Assembly (NCBI RefSeq): GCF_023509475.1
Contig: NZ_JAKSDZ010000011.1
Coordinates: forward strand, 1-64,000
From: Aestuariirhabdus haliotis
GTDB taxonomy: Bacteria > Pseudomonadota > Gammaproteobacteria > Pseudomonadales > Aestuariirhabdaceae
DNA length: 64,000 bases
Reading direction: 5' to 3'
Part shown: one piece after another, positions 1 to 9,550 of the stretch
Layout: the number at the start of each line of letters is the position of its first letter
How positions within the stretch are numbered: position 1 is the first letter of the stretch
Notes under the pieces: generated by a model
Seen by the model: the letters and a program-made list of their open reading frames with translations, nothing else
Databases searched by the model: none
What the model was told of the DNA's origin: nothing
Translations under genes and position numbers: made by a program

Positions 1-94
1 GTACTGCCAGGTTCTTCTTGGATTGTTGTAGCGTGGCATTGGATACCTCATCTTCAGTTAGATGTTGGTATCCGTTAAAGCGGGGGAGGTTCAC
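1..94 (-). CDS. Possible partial CDS running off the left edge (N-terminus only)
   Basis: On the minus strand an open frame continues from a GTG at 94-92 to the window edge without a stop and is in frame with the preceding histidine-kinase stop at 142-140. An AAGG purine stretch lies just before the GTG. The roughly 31 visible residues begin with a Met-Asn-Leu-Pro-Arg-Phe pattern and look protein-like, but no family can be recognised. If real, it would be the third gene of the leftward regulator-kinase operon. The short length makes this a weak call. Confidence 0.3.
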   Translation of the reverse strand, partial: MNLPRFNGYQHLTEDEVSNATLQQSKKNLAV

Positions 95-139
95 AACCCT
101 TATCTTTAGCTTGTTTGGCCAGGTCCATTCTGAATTGCC

Positions 140-1801
140 CTAGCCATCAATCGAGCGGAACTTCTCCTCGATGCCGTTAATATAAGTATCACTCACCTGG
201 ACCGCCTCTTCGTCGTACTCAAACTGGGTTTCGGCGAGAGGCAGCGTGACGTTGAATAGCACACCGGTGTTATCCAGCGGAATCAGCGTTAATTTGCTGG
301 AGCGCTTACGCGCCTGAATCTCAATCGCCCAACGGGGAATATGAGGATGATCCGGGTCGAGCACATGGGTGGTTTCATTCACCGGAAAATCCCGATAGGC
401 ATGGGTTTGGCCCGATGAGCGAGCGGTAATCTCCACGCTCTTGATGGCGCGGCTGCGTTTCCATTCAACGGTACGCTGCTCGACGTGCTCAGAATCACTG
501 CGTTCTTCATCCTGATGCTCGGATTGCAAATGACAGCACAGACGTTGCTCGTCATCCAGCGCAATGTCGACCATTTCGGTTATCACTTCAGGCCCCGCAA
601 ATCCGGAGCCCTCAAACTCGATACGTACGGAGTAACTGTCGGGCTGATTATCAATATTAGAGTGCTCAATGTTGCCTTCGTAACCATTGACGATCTCTTT
701 GACAAAGTAGAGCCCCAAACCACGGCCATGCTGCTCCTTGGCCTTTCGCGTGGTATAGCCCAGCTGATAAATCTGCTCGGCGATCTCCGCAGGAATATGT
801 GGACCCTGATTGTAAATTGCCAGCTTGGCGTGACGCTCGGTAGAGCTGAGGGCGATCGACAAGCTCTGGTATTTCTTTGCTTGCGAACAATCCGACTTGG
901 CCCGAGCACTGTAGAACTGGGCATTCTTAACCAGGTTCTCTACCACCAGCACCAAGTGATTTTCATTGCCGAGCAGTTCGCAGGTTTTGCTCAGGTCGTA
1001 ATGAAAGGACGTCAGGGGATGACCATGACACCAGCGCTCTTCCTGCTCCTGCATGGCCTGGGTATCGGTTTCGTTCATCAACGGGCGAATGGCCCGCAGA
1101 ATCGCATTATGGGCACTGAATGTCGGCGTATAGGGCAAAGTCTCGGCCGCCAGGGTATCGGCTTGCAAACGGGGTTTCTCGCGCTGCAACTGGGCCTGAT
1201 AAAAGTATTCCTCGCATTCGCTCAGTTGATTATTAATATGCAGGGCGATGTTATCGGCGGTGGACAGGTCGAGCAGATCCCACAGGTAATTCAGGCTGGT
1301 TAAGGCCTCGGGGTATAGCTCATTGTCGCTGTCGCTGTCCCGGGCAAACTGCAGCGCCGTCAGCAACTTGTCATAGCAGATGATACCGTTATGACGCACT
1401 TCGGCAGCAATCCCCTTGAAGTGCATAAACTTTTCATCGTATTCGATGTATTCCAGCAAGCGGTCGCTGATAAAAAATTTGAGTTTATCGGTCTGGCTGG
1501 AATAACTGTGCGCCTTGGCCTGCAACTGTTTCTTACTCGCCTTCAGCGCTTTGACCTCTTCGCGCATGTCGCTGACATCATTCAAAAAGCGCTGCTGTCG
1601 TCGATAAAAGCGCCGCACATCAATCATCAATACAACCAAGACCACGGCGATCGCTGATATTTGCACGTGCCAGATAAAGAGCAGTTCGGGCAACCGATAA
1701 AAGCGTGCCGCATCGGGGTTACCCAGCAAATACAGGTACAGGCACAACCCCAGCAACAACAGGGCGCTGAACCAGGGAAACGGAAAGCGTTGGTTGATCA
1801 C
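140..1801 (-). CDS. Membrane sensor histidine kinase with atypical H-box
   Basis: A 553-residue two-component sensor kinase, expected in the inner membrane. Two hydrophobic helices near residues 10-27 and 43-62 are separated by only a short loop, so there is no real periplasmic sensor domain. A charged coiled-coil stretch follows (about 64-108). The GHKL ATPase core is clear: N-box ENLVKN at 288-293, a G1-like Asn331-Gln-Gly333, and a G2 glycine motif HGRGLGLYFV at 358-367. No ordinary HisKA sequence is visible; the best phospho-acceptor candidate is His137 in an EVRHNG context. About 150 residues follow the ATPase core and include a second segment resembling the end of an ATPase fold. It lies 118 nt downstream of the response regulator and is probably co-transcribed with it. 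The signal is unknown. The kinase assignment is firm; the phosphorylated residue is inferred. Confidence 0.85.
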   Translation of the reverse strand: MINQRFPFPWFSALLLLGLCLYLYLLGNPDAARFYRLPELLFIWHVQISAIAVVLVVLMIDVRRFYRRQQRFLNDVSDMREEVKALKASKKQLQAKAHSYSSQTDKLKFFISDRLLEYIEYDEKFMHFKGIAAEVRHNGIICYDKLLTALQFARDSDSDNELYPEALTSLNYLWDLLDLSTADNIALHINNQLSECEEYFYQAQLQREKPRLQADTLAAETLPYTPTFSAHNAILRAIRPLMNETDTQAMQEQEERWCHGHPLTSFHYDLSKTCELLGNENHLVLVVENLVKNAQFYSARAKSDCSQAKKYQSLSIALSSTERHAKLAIYNQGPHIPAEIAEQIYQLGYTTRKAKEQHGRGLGLYFVKEIVNGYEGNIEHSNIDNQPDSYSVRIEFEGSGFAGPEVITEMVDIALDDEQRLCCHLQSEHQDEERSDSEHVEQRTVEWKRSRAIKSVEITARSSGQTHAYRDFPVNETTHVLDPDHPHIPRWAIEIQARKRSSKLTLIPLDNTGVLFNVTLPLAETQFEYDEEAVQVSDTYINGIEEKFRSIDG

Positions 1802-1919
1802 GGGTTATTCTCCCTCGTTAGCATTCGGTCGCTGTTACTTTGATAATGCATCTCTTTTGCCTTTCTTAACGCTCTGGGTACCAGCATTTCAAACCGCCAG
1901 GACTGTCCAGGTTCACCCG

Positions 1920-2702
1920 TTACTTCACCCAACAATACGCCCCCTGATCCCCAAAGGTGACAATGCCTCGGCCTGATTTACAGTGCTGGATAAAGTGCCC
2001 TTCTTTACCTTCCGCCAAATCAAAGGCATGACGCAAGGTTTTTATATGTTGGCGATAGTTGGCGTAGGAGAAGCGCTCCGGGTCGGCGTCCAGGCATTCC
2101 GCCATACGGTCGGTGCCCACTGCCCGTGGGGAGGCTTCTACCAGATACCGCAAAATCTTTCGCGGCATGGGAGGCAGGGGGCGTTTGGGGTTGGTCGGGT
2201 TCATTAATTTAATCCCGCGCCAGTAGACTTCCCAGGTGATCAGGTCGATGGTCAACTCGCCGCTGGTGATGGTGTCGGCGGTGTGCTGTTCGGTGATCGA
2301 TTGCTGACGTAGTATCGCCTTGATCCGCCAGCACAGTACCGCCTCGACATTGCGCTGGTGCTTGGCAATAAAATCCTGGGTGTTGGCCAACTCAAAGGCC
2401 TCGCCCTCGATGCCCGTACCACTGTGTTCGGACAGATAGATAATGGGCAACTCCGGCCACTTGCGGTGCAGGGCTTTGGAGACGCCGAAGCCCGCCTGGT
2501 CGTTGCCCTTCATGCGGGCATCCAATATGGCAATATCGGGCTTTTGCTCCACCCCAAGCTCGGCGATGCGCTGCTTGGCGGCATCGGCAAAGCGGTACAC
2601 CTGCAGCTGGTTTTCACCACCGTCGAAATCGGTTTGCTCCAGGATTGGACTGAACTTGTCGATCCAGTGGCTTTGGTCCTCGACCCAGAAAATGCTGGCC
2701 AT
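1920..2702 (-). CDS. OmpR/PhoB-type response regulator
   Basis: A 260-residue cytoplasmic DNA-binding response regulator. The receiver domain (about 1-125) shows the acidic pair Glu8-Asp9, the phospho-acceptor Asp61 in an AILDARMKG context, Ser91 and the conserved Lys114. A linker leads to a C-terminal winged-helix domain (about 145-250) ending in a GRGIVTFG-like hairpin typical of Trans_reg_C regulators. It starts the leftward operon with the kinase gene and lies divergent from the membrane/VWA pair across a 147-bp gap. That gap contains tandem 10-11-bp direct repeats of the kind OmpR-family proteins bind, so control of both directions is likely. The target is inferred from position only. 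Confidence 0.88.
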   Translation of the reverse strand: MASIFWVEDQSHWIDKFSPILEQTDFDGGENQLQVYRFADAAKQRIAELGVEQKPDIAILDARMKGNDQAGFGVSKALHRKWPELPIIYLSEHSGTGIEGEAFELANTQDFIAKHQRNVEAVLCWRIKAILRQQSITEQHTADTITSGELTIDLITWEVYWRGIKLMNPTNPKRPLPPMPRKILRYLVEASPRAVGTDRMAECLDADPERFSYANYRQHIKTLRHAFDLAEGKEGHFIQHCKSGRGIVTFGDQGAYCWVK

Positions 2703-2732
2703 TATGTGAACTCGCTCGCGGTTGCCAAGATT

Positions 2733-2762
2733 ATTTTTCCGTTTCTCACCGATTTTTCACCG
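2733..2762. promoter_or_regulatory. Tandem direct repeats, probable response-regulator operator
   Basis: Two near-identical decamers, TTTCTCACCG (2742-2751) and TTTTTCACCG (2753-2762), start 11 bp apart. A weaker third copy, ATTTTTCCG, occupies 2733-2741. One-turn-spaced direct repeats are the usual binding pattern for OmpR/PhoB regulators. The site lies in the only intergenic region shared by the regulator gene and the divergent membrane-protein gene. Binding by the neighbouring regulator is an inference. Confidence 0.55.
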
Positions 2763-2849
2763 GTGCCTCGTATACCTGTCATCAGGCGGCTCGCTGTAAC
2801 CCAAACACCATAACGCGAGCCTGAGCCGTTACTGTTATGGAGAGACACC

Positions 2850-4307
2850 ATGTTAACCAACGCCCTGATGATCTGGCCCGAACAACCCGCGCTGTCGCTG
2901 GTTGTCTGGTTGAGCCTGCTAATTCTTGTTATGTACCTGGGACGCCATCAGTCCCATCAACTGCTACGCACCAGTGGTCGCAGCATTCACAGGACCATGC
3001 GCCTGTGCGCCCGCTCCCTCAACCTGTGGCAATCGAGCCTGGCCGAACGTAACCGGGCCATACTGCTGGCCGAAGGCGAAGCCCAGAGCCAACGCATCAT
3101 CGAGCGCGAATTCGTACGCGTTAACGGTATCGTGGCCCGGGACCTGAGCCATTATCCCACTCTGCACCGCCAAATCAGCGATACAGTCAGCAAAATTGAG
3201 CAGGATTACAACAGCACCATCGAGGCACCCCCCTCGCCTCCGGCCTGGTTGGAAGTGGTAGAGACCGTCGCGGCGATTCCTCGCAACGGTGATCCGGCGG
3301 TGGCCAAAATCCTCGACAAGATCCATGACACCGTCAGCGATGCCCATCGTGAGACCATGGATGCCTACAACAAGAACAGCCAGCAATCTCACAAGACCCT
3401 GAGTAAGATGCAGCCCTTGTGGCGTCAGGCGATCAGTGATCTGGACAACGTCAAGCGCAACATCGACGGCCTGGAAGAGCGCGCCGAGGTGATCGACCAG
3501 CACATGCAAAACTATGAGCGTATTCGCGCCAAGGATGATGCCACCCTGCAGGGACTGACCACCTCCTCCCTGACCCAGTTCTTTATCTCCGCTCTGGTGT
3601 TGTTTATCGCGGTCATGGGCGGCCTGATCAACTTTCAGCTGATTGCCATGCCGATGTCGGAAATGGTTGGCGGTACCAGCTATATCGGCGCCATGAAGAC
3701 ATCCGATATCGCCGCGCTGGTGATCATTATGGTGGAGATCGCGATGGGCTTGTTCCTGCTGGAATCCCTGCGCATCACCCACCTGTTCCCGATCATCGGT
3801 TCGCTGGACGATACTCTGCGCCGTCGCATGATAGTGATCACCCTGCTGATCCTGACCATTCTTGCCACCGTCGAAGCCTCACTTGCCTATATGCGTGACC
3901 TGCTGGCGCTGGACCGCGAGGCACTCAAGCAGTCCCTGGCCGGCGCCGGCGTGGTAGAAGCCAACTTCCGCTGGATCCCTTCCATCGGCCAGATGGTGAT
4001 GGGCTTTATTCTGCCCTTCGCGCTGGCGTTCGTGGCCATCCCGCTGGAATCCTTTATTCACTCATTGCGTACTGTGCTGGGCTTGATAGGCCAAGGCGTG
4101 CTGCGTGCACTGGCCGTAGTCGCACGCTTGATCGGCAATGCCGTCAATTACTTCTGCAAGGTACTGATACACCTGTACGACCTGATCATTATGGTGCCGC
4201 TCAGCATCGAACGCCTGATCGTTCGCCAGCAAGACAAACCCGTACGAGACAGCAAACCCGAACCTCTGGCCCTGACTGCCAGCGATCACCAAGGAGCCGA
4301 ATCATGA
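2850..4307 (+). CDS. Polytopic membrane protein with large N-terminal helical region, unknown function
   Basis: A 485-residue inner-membrane protein of no family I recognise. One hydrophobic helix lies at about 14-30. A long charged, helical, probably coiled-coil region (about 35-235) contains a proline-rich break near 126-133. Several membrane helices follow (about 243-263, 287-305, 327-347, 379-400 and two more between 410 and 452), with a basic polar tail. The overall shape resembles a scaffold or channel subunit, but no diagnostic motif was found. The start is preceded by a GGAGAG purine stretch. The stop overlaps the start of the VWA lipoprotein gene (ATGA), so the two are translationally coupled and probably form one envelope complex controlled by the divergent two-component system. 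Confidence 0.8.
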   Translation: MLTNALMIWPEQPALSLVVWLSLLILVMYLGRHQSHQLLRTSGRSIHRTMRLCARSLNLWQSSLAERNRAILLAEGEAQSQRIIEREFVRVNGIVARDLSHYPTLHRQISDTVSKIEQDYNSTIEAPPSPPAWLEVVETVAAIPRNGDPAVAKILDKIHDTVSDAHRETMDAYNKNSQQSHKTLSKMQPLWRQAISDLDNVKRNIDGLEERAEVIDQHMQNYERIRAKDDATLQGLTTSSLTQFFISALVLFIAVMGGLINFQLIAMPMSEMVGGTSYIGAMKTSDIAALVIIMVEIAMGLFLLESLRITHLFPIIGSLDDTLRRRMIVITLLILTILATVEASLAYMRDLLALDREALKQSLAGAGVVEANFRWIPSIGQMVMGFILPFALAFVAIPLESFIHSLRTVLGLIGQGVLRALAVVARLIGNAVNYFCKVLIHLYDLIIMVPLSIERLIVRQQDKPVRDSKPEPLALTASDHQGAES

Positions 4308-4957
4308 AACGCTATATGATGAGCCTTACTCTTGTTATGTCATTGCTGACCGGTTGCGCCGAAACGCCCCCCGACAGCTACGCCATCTACCTGCTGATGG
4401 ACACCTCCGGTACCTACACCCAGGAGCTGGAAAAAGCCCAAAGCATCGTCAACTACCTGCTGGGGACATTGGACAGCGGTGACTCCATCGCCGTGGCCCG
4501 AATCGACAGCGGCAGCTTCAGCGAAAAAGACATTATCGCCAAGGCCGTACTGGACGAACGCCCCAGCACCGCCAACCAGCAGAAGCGCATGTTCAAACAG
4601 CAGCTGGACAGCTATGTGCACGGCGTTACCGGCGGCAGCCGTCATACCGACATCACCGGCGGCCTGATTCAGGCGGCGGAGTTCCTTAACGAAACCGGTG
4701 CCGGCGAGCGTTATATCCTGATCTTCTCCGATCTGGAAGAAGACCTGCAAAGCGGTCACGTGCGCGACTTCCCTATCGAGCTGGAAGGGATTCGTGTGGT
4801 CGCCCTCAATGTCACCAAGCTGCGCACCGACAATATCGACCCGCGTGATTATCTGAATCGTCTGAAAGACTGGGAAAAGCGCGTGGTCGAAGGCGGTGGT
4901 TACTGGCAGGTGATGAACGACCTGGAACGTCTGGATCGATTGATTGCAGAACGCTAA
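4304..4957 (+). CDS. VWA-domain lipoprotein
   Basis: A 217-residue lipoprotein. Its type II signal peptide ends in a lipobox with acceptor Cys18 (LLTGC). The mature part is a von Willebrand factor A domain. The MIDAS metal site is recognisable as Asp33-Thr-Ser35-Gly-Thr37, Thr115/Thr118 within HTDITGG, and Asp143 in an IFSDLEED strand-loop. VWA domains commonly bind a protein partner through this metal site. The gene overlaps the preceding membrane-protein gene by 4 nt (ATGA). Functional partnership with that protein is inferred from the coupling. Residue 19 after the acceptor Cys is Ala, not Asp, which would favour outer-membrane sorting if Lol rules apply. Confidence 0.85.
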   Translation: MKRYMMSLTLVMSLLTGCAETPPDSYAIYLLMDTSGTYTQELEKAQSIVNYLLGTLDSGDSIAVARIDSGSFSEKDIIAKAVLDERPSTANQQKRMFKQQLDSYVHGVTGGSRHTDITGGLIQAAEFLNETGAGERYILIFSDLEEDLQSGHVRDFPIELEGIRVVALNVTKLRTDNIDPRDYLNRLKDWEKRVVEGGGYWQVMNDLERLDRLIAER

Positions 4958-4974
4958 TCAATAGCCGACCGGAA

Positions 4975-5001
4975 CAAGGAGCCGCTCAAAAAGGCTCCTT
5001 G
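4975..5001 (+). terminator. Stem-loop after the VWA lipoprotein gene
   Basis: A perfect 9-bp inverted repeat (CAAGGAGCC at 4975-4983, GGCTCCTTG at 4993-5001) with a 9-nt loop lies 18 nt past the stop. There is no U-run after it, so it may be an mRNA-stabilising hairpin or an imperfect terminator. Confidence 0.4.
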
Positions 5002-5084
5002 CGACCTCAGCAGACATTCGTTTCTCAATCGTCTACCATCGGAAGCCCTTTTCCCAAAGACCTTTTTAAATTGGAAACAACGCG

Positions 5085-5417
5085 ATGAGCAACGATAAAA
5101 TACTGGAGCTTGGCGATCTTGCGGCGCTTGCCCAGGCCAGAATTCAAAAAGAGTTCAGCCAGATCGACCCGGTGATCGGCGTACTGCGCAGTATGCGAGA
5201 AGCGGGTTACCCTGCCGATGCGATGACCATCGATTGTTTTAAAACCGGCAAGCGTATTCTGTTGATTTTGCACGACAGCAAACCCAATCAGGTCGATTAT
5301 CAGTTTTGCTTGCGCGACCAGGACCCGGCCAGTGAATACCAACAGATACCTTTATCGGCCGTCACCGAAGAGCAGTTTTATCAGTGGATCAAACAGTACT
5401 TTTCGGACCAGCATTGA
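5085..5417 (+). CDS. Small conserved-type hypothetical protein
   Basis: A 110-residue soluble protein with no signal peptide or membrane helix. The N-terminal half looks helical (a coiled stretch around residues 8-40) and the C-terminal half alternates strands and loops, ending in an amphipathic helix rich in aromatic residues. No family was recognised and no catalytic motif is evident. It sits alone between the VWA lipoprotein gene and a LysR regulator, with its own spacing on both sides. The reading frame is well bounded and codon use matches its neighbours, so it is probably a real gene. Confidence 0.65.
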   Translation: MSNDKILELGDLAALAQARIQKEFSQIDPVIGVLRSMREAGYPADAMTIDCFKTGKRILLILHDSKPNQVDYQFCLRDQDPASEYQQIPLSAVTEEQFYQWIKQYFSDQH

Positions 5418-5538
5418 TCGAACCCATCTGATATTCAGCGGGCAGTTTCGTCAAGACGTACCGACCACGGTAAACAAAGACAACGTAAAAAAAACGGGTT
5501 TCACCGTTCGTTAAACTATGGACAGGGAGCATGACTTT

Positions 5539-6453
5539 ATGAATTTACAATCTATAGATTTGAATTTATTGGTTGTGTTCGATGCGATCTACGGCGAAGG
5601 CAACATGACTCGCGCCGCCGATAAAGTTGGCATCAGCCAGTCGGCGATGAGCCATGCACTCAAGCGACTGCGCACCTTATTAAACGATGAACTCTTCACT
5701 CGTTCAGCCTCAGGCATGAGCCCAACCCTGCATGCCCAGGAGATGGCGCAGGCGGTACATGAGAGCCTGAAAAATATTGCCCAACTGGAGAGTGACCGTA
5801 GTGGTTTTGATTATTCCCAAAGCCAGCGCGGCTTCACGATCGTACTGGGCGATTACGGCGAAACCCTGATACTGCCCCTGCTGCTGGATCACCTTCGCAC
5901 GCGCGCCCCGAATATCAAACTGGAGATCATTCCCGCCTCTCACCAACAGGTGAAGGAGGGGTTATTATCCGGTAGCATCGACATCGCCTTGTGCAACCGG
6001 CCCATTGACGCGCCGGGGCTCTCTTCGGTCAACGCTCTGGGGGACAGTTTACGTTGTATTATGGGCCGGTTTGCCGCCCATCCCCAGCCCCCGTTCACCC
6101 TGGATAAATACCTCGATTACGATCACATCCAACTGAAGCTGACCCACGAAGATTACCCCCTGATCGATCAGCATCTGAAACAACGCGGTCACCAACGGTC
6201 ACTGGCCATCACCAGTTACTCGCTACACGCATTGCCCTATGTGCTGCAGTCCTCAACGGCCATTTGCACGGTTCCGGCCCGCCTGGCCCGTTACTATCAA
6301 CAAAAGTTCGACCTTTACAGCACCGATTCTCCGTTCGATTTTGAAGTACCCTGCTTTGCCGTATGGCGTGATCAACAGACCATGGACCCGGGCCAGACCT
6401 GGCTGAAACAAGTGCTGCTCGATTGCTGCCTGTCTCTGGCGCCTGCGCACTAG
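5539..6453 (+). CDS. LysR-family transcriptional regulator
   Basis: A LysR-type regulator of about 304 residues. The N-terminal winged helix-turn-helix is textbook (an LNLLVVFDAIY opening, then a helix with AADKVGISQSAMSHALKRLR), and a periplasmic-binding-protein-like effector domain follows from about residue 90. The chosen ATG at 5539 has a GGGAG ribosome-binding site 9 nt upstream and gives the usual family N-terminus (MNLQSIDLNLL). An ATG 21 nt earlier at 5518 is possible but lies upstream of that site. It converges on the gcvP end of the glycine operon, so no divergent target is visible and the effector is unknown. Confidence 0.88.
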   Translation: MNLQSIDLNLLVVFDAIYGEGNMTRAADKVGISQSAMSHALKRLRTLLNDELFTRSASGMSPTLHAQEMAQAVHESLKNIAQLESDRSGFDYSQSQRGFTIVLGDYGETLILPLLLDHLRTRAPNIKLEIIPASHQQVKEGLLSGSIDIALCNRPIDAPGLSSVNALGDSLRCIMGRFAAHPQPPFTLDKYLDYDHIQLKLTHEDYPLIDQHLKQRGHQRSLAITSYSLHALPYVLQSSTAICTVPARLARYYQQKFDLYSTDSPFDFEVPCFAVWRDQQTMDPGQTWLKQVLLDCCLSLAPAH

Positions 6454-6497
6454 AGCAACGATTGCTTATCGTCTGTGCAGCAAGCGATAACCTCCAC

Positions 6498-6528
6498 AAA
6501 AAAACCAGCAGAGACTGAGCCCTGCTGG
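6498..6528 (-). terminator. Rho-independent terminator of the glycine/serine operon
   Basis: On the minus strand, CCAGCAG and CTGCTGG (6528-6522 and 6511-6505) form a 7-bp GC-rich stem with a 10-nt loop, followed directly by seven T residues (6504-6498). It lies about 40 nt past the gcvP stop. It is the strongest single-direction terminator noticed in the window. Confidence 0.85.
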
Positions 6529-6569
6529 CTTAACGATTTCCCTTTTGTCACCAATAACGGCGTTTAGGG

Positions 6570-9479
6570 TTAATCCCGATAGCTATCAATAGACGGGCAG
6601 CCGCAAATAAAGTTGCGGTCGCCGTAGACGTTGTCGATGCGGTTGCTGCTGGGCCAGAATTTCCCTTCGCGCAAACTTTCGACCGGAAACACAGCCTGTT
6701 CGCGGGAATAAGCACGATCCCAATCACTGACCAGATCGCCTTGAGTGTGGGGAGCCCGCACCAACGGATTGTCTTCCAGCGTCCAGTGACCACTTTCGAC
6801 CAGGGCAATCTCTTCGCGAATGGCGATCATGGCGTCGATAAAACGGTCCAGCTCCTGTTTCGATTCCGACTCGGTGGGCTCGATCATCAAGGTGCCCGCC
6901 ACCGGGAACGACATGGTCGGCGCATGAAATCCGTAGTCCATCAAACGCTTGGCAATATCCTCCTCGCTGATGCCCGAGCTGTCCTTTAGCGGGCGAATAT
7001 CAATGATGCACTCATGCGCCACCCGCCCATTACGGCCCCGGAACAGAATTGGATAATGGGGCGCTAACCGCTCGGTCAGATAGTTGGCACTCAGAATGGC
7101 CAGCTCGGTGGAACGCTTCAAGCCTTCCGCCCCCAGCAGCGCACAATAGGCCCAGGAGATGGCCAGAATCGAAGCGCTACCAAAAGGCGCCGCCGCGATC
7201 GCGCCCATGCCGGCGTCAGGACCCTCGATAAGGCTCACAGCATGATTGGGCAAGAAAGGCGCGAGATGACTTTTGACGCCGATCGGCCCCATACCCGGGC
7301 CACCACCACCGTGAGGAATGGCAAAGGTTTTGTGCAGGTTCAGATGCGACACGTCGGATCCGATCAGGCCGGGTTTGGACAGACCAACCTGGGCATTCAT
7401 ATTGGCACCATCCATATAGACCTGACCGCCGTTGGCGTGAACGATGTCGCAGATGGCAATGATCTCCTCCTCGAACACACCATGGGTTGAAGGATAGGTC
7501 ACCATCAAACACGAAAGATCCTCACTATGAGTTTCCGCCTTGGCGCGCAGATCCTCGACATCGACATTGCCCTGCTCATCACATTCCACCAGCACCACCT
7601 TCATGGCCGCCATCGCCGCCGAGGCCGGATTGGTGCCATGGGCCGAACTGGGAATGAGGCAAATATTCCGGTGACCCTCGCCAATGCTTTGCTGATAATT
7701 ACGGATCGCCAACAGCCCGGCGTACTCGCCCTGGGCACCGGAATTGGGCTGCATGGAAACCTTGTCGTAGCCGGTGATCTCCACCAGCATCGCTTCCAGC
7801 TCGTCGATCATCTGCAGGTAGCCGGTCACCTGGTCTCGCGGCGCGAAGGGATGAATATTGGCCATCTCGGGCCAGCTCAGGGGAATCATCTGCGCGCTGG
7901 CGTTCAGCTTCATGGTGCAGGAACCCAGCGGAATCATGCCATGGGCCAGGCTGAAATCCTTGTTTTCCAGGCGCTTCAGGTAACGCAGCATTTCGGTTTC
8001 GGAATGATAACGGTTGAACACCGGGTGGCTAAGAATGGCATCGGTGCGCCTTATGCTGGCGGGAATACCGTCTGGCTGACCGGCGGTGATGGCTGCATCG
8101 ATCGCATCCAGCTCAAGGCCGTGATCCGGACCTAACAACAGCGCCCATAGCTGTTCAACATCATCCGTGGTGGTGGTTTCGTCCAGGCTGATACCGACCC
8201 GCGTGTCGTCGATTATCCGCAGGTTAATGCCTTGCAGATAACCTCGCTCGGCCAGTGCCTGAGCATCACTCACCTGCAAGCTCAGGGTGTCAAACCAGCT
8301 CTGGTTGAGCACCTGCAACTGACCACTGGTGTCGCCCATCGAGCGAATGCCGACGGCCAGAATACTGCTCAGGCGTAACACGCGCTCGGCGATTCGTTTG
8401 AGTCCTTCGGGTCCGTGATATACCGCATAAGAAGAGGCCATATTGGCCAGCAGCGCTTGTGCGGTACAGATATTGGAGGTCGCCTTCTCACGCCGAATAT
8501 GTTGCTCACGGGTTTGCATCGCCATGCGCAACGCGGGCTTGCCATTGGCGTCGATCGACTGGCCGATAATGCGTCCCGGCGTCGAGCGCTTGTAACTGTC
8601 GCGGGTGGCAAAGAAAGCTGCATGGGGGCCGCCGAAGCCCATGGGTACGCCGAAGCGCTGGGCCGAACCAAACACCACATCGGCGCCCATTTCTCCGGGT
8701 GATTTTAACAACACCAGACTGAGCAGATCGGCCGCTACCGCCACCAGAGTCTTGCTGGCATGAGCTGATTCGATCACCGGCTCGATGTTTGAAAGCTCAC
8801 CACCGGTGGCCGGGTACTGCAACAACACACCGAAGGCATCCTGCTCGGCCAGCAACTGATCCACCTTGCCGACCATGATCTCGTAACCAAAAAACTCGGC
8901 CCGGGTCGTTACCACATCGATAGTTTGCGGATGCACATCATCGGCGATCAAAAACAGGTTGCTCTTCTTGCGATTCGCTCGCTTGCACAGCGTCATCGCC
9001 TCGGCGGCCGCCGTCGCTTCATCCAGCAAGGAGGCATTGGCCAGATCCATACCCGTCAGATCCATGGTCATCTGCTGAAAATTCAGCAGGGTTTCCAATC
9101 GACCCTGGGCAATCTCCGGTTGATACGGCGTGTAAGCGGTATACCAACCCGGATTTTCCAGCATATTACGCAGGATTACGTTGGGCACCAGGGTATTGTA
9201 ATAACCCATACCTATGTAGGATTTATGCACCCGGTTCTGCGCCGCCAAGCCTTTCAGGTAGGCCAGCACATCCGATTCGCTTCGCCCCTCGGCCAGCGCC
9301 AGGGGCCCGGGCAAACGGATCGATTCGGGCACGGTATCATCGATCAGCGCATCGACCGACTCCAGCTGCAAGCTCTCCAGCATCTGCTGAATCTGTGACC
9401 CATCGGGTCCGAGGTGACGCTCGCTAAACGCCTGCGAGTGAATAAGCGCAGCAAGACGGGGAAGTGTGGGGGCGTTCAT
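6570..9479 (-). CDS. gcvP: Glycine dehydrogenase (decarboxylating), P-protein
   Basis: The PLP-dependent P-protein of the glycine cleavage system, which decarboxylates glycine and passes the aminomethyl group to lipoyl-GcvH. At 969 residues it is the fused, full-length homodimeric form. The C-terminal half carries the PLP lysine, Lys717, in an HLNLHKTF context followed by the Gly-rich GGGGPGMGP loop. The start is an ATG with AGGAT eight nt upstream. It lies last in the leftward operon, 71 nt after gcvH, and is followed by a strong terminator. No frame damage is seen. It should work with the adjacent gcvH; the T-protein needed to complete the reaction is not in this window. Confidence 0.97.
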   Translation of the reverse strand: MNAPTLPRLAALIHSQAFSERHLGPDGSQIQQMLESLQLESVDALIDDTVPESIRLPGPLALAEGRSESDVLAYLKGLAAQNRVHKSYIGMGYYNTLVPNVILRNMLENPGWYTAYTPYQPEIAQGRLETLLNFQQMTMDLTGMDLANASLLDEATAAAEAMTLCKRANRKKSNLFLIADDVHPQTIDVVTTRAEFFGYEIMVGKVDQLLAEQDAFGVLLQYPATGGELSNIEPVIESAHASKTLVAVAADLLSLVLLKSPGEMGADVVFGSAQRFGVPMGFGGPHAAFFATRDSYKRSTPGRIIGQSIDANGKPALRMAMQTREQHIRREKATSNICTAQALLANMASSYAVYHGPEGLKRIAERVLRLSSILAVGIRSMGDTSGQLQVLNQSWFDTLSLQVSDAQALAERGYLQGINLRIIDDTRVGISLDETTTTDDVEQLWALLLGPDHGLELDAIDAAITAGQPDGIPASIRRTDAILSHPVFNRYHSETEMLRYLKRLENKDFSLAHGMIPLGSCTMKLNASAQMIPLSWPEMANIHPFAPRDQVTGYLQMIDELEAMLVEITGYDKVSMQPNSGAQGEYAGLLAIRNYQQSIGEGHRNICLIPSSAHGTNPASAAMAAMKVVLVECDEQGNVDVEDLRAKAETHSEDLSCLMVTYPSTHGVFEEEIIAICDIVHANGGQVYMDGANMNAQVGLSKPGLIGSDVSHLNLHKTFAIPHGGGGPGMGPIGVKSHLAPFLPNHAVSLIEGPDAGMGAIAAAPFGSASILAISWAYCALLGAEGLKRSTELAILSANYLTERLAPHYPILFRGRNGRVAHECIIDIRPLKDSSGISEEDIAKRLMDYGFHAPTMSFPVAGTLMIEPTESESKQELDRFIDAMIAIREEIALVESGHWTLEDNPLVRAPHTQGDLVSDWDRAYSREQAVFPVESLREGKFWPSSNRIDNVYGDRNFICGCPSIDSYRD

Positions 9480-9550
9480 AGGTAATCCTGTTAACGAGGC
9501 AATCGATGGCCTTTTACAAATGAGGTTTAATCGTTTTTGTCATTTCAAGC

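Noticed and set aside
485-1303. Long open frame antisense to the histidine kinase
   Set aside because: It is the codon-phase shadow of a well-supported kinase gene; its residues show no family pattern.
2964-3782. Long open frame antisense to the membrane protein
   Set aside because: His/Gly/Gln-rich residues typical of a shadow frame; the sense gene has membrane helices and coupled translation.
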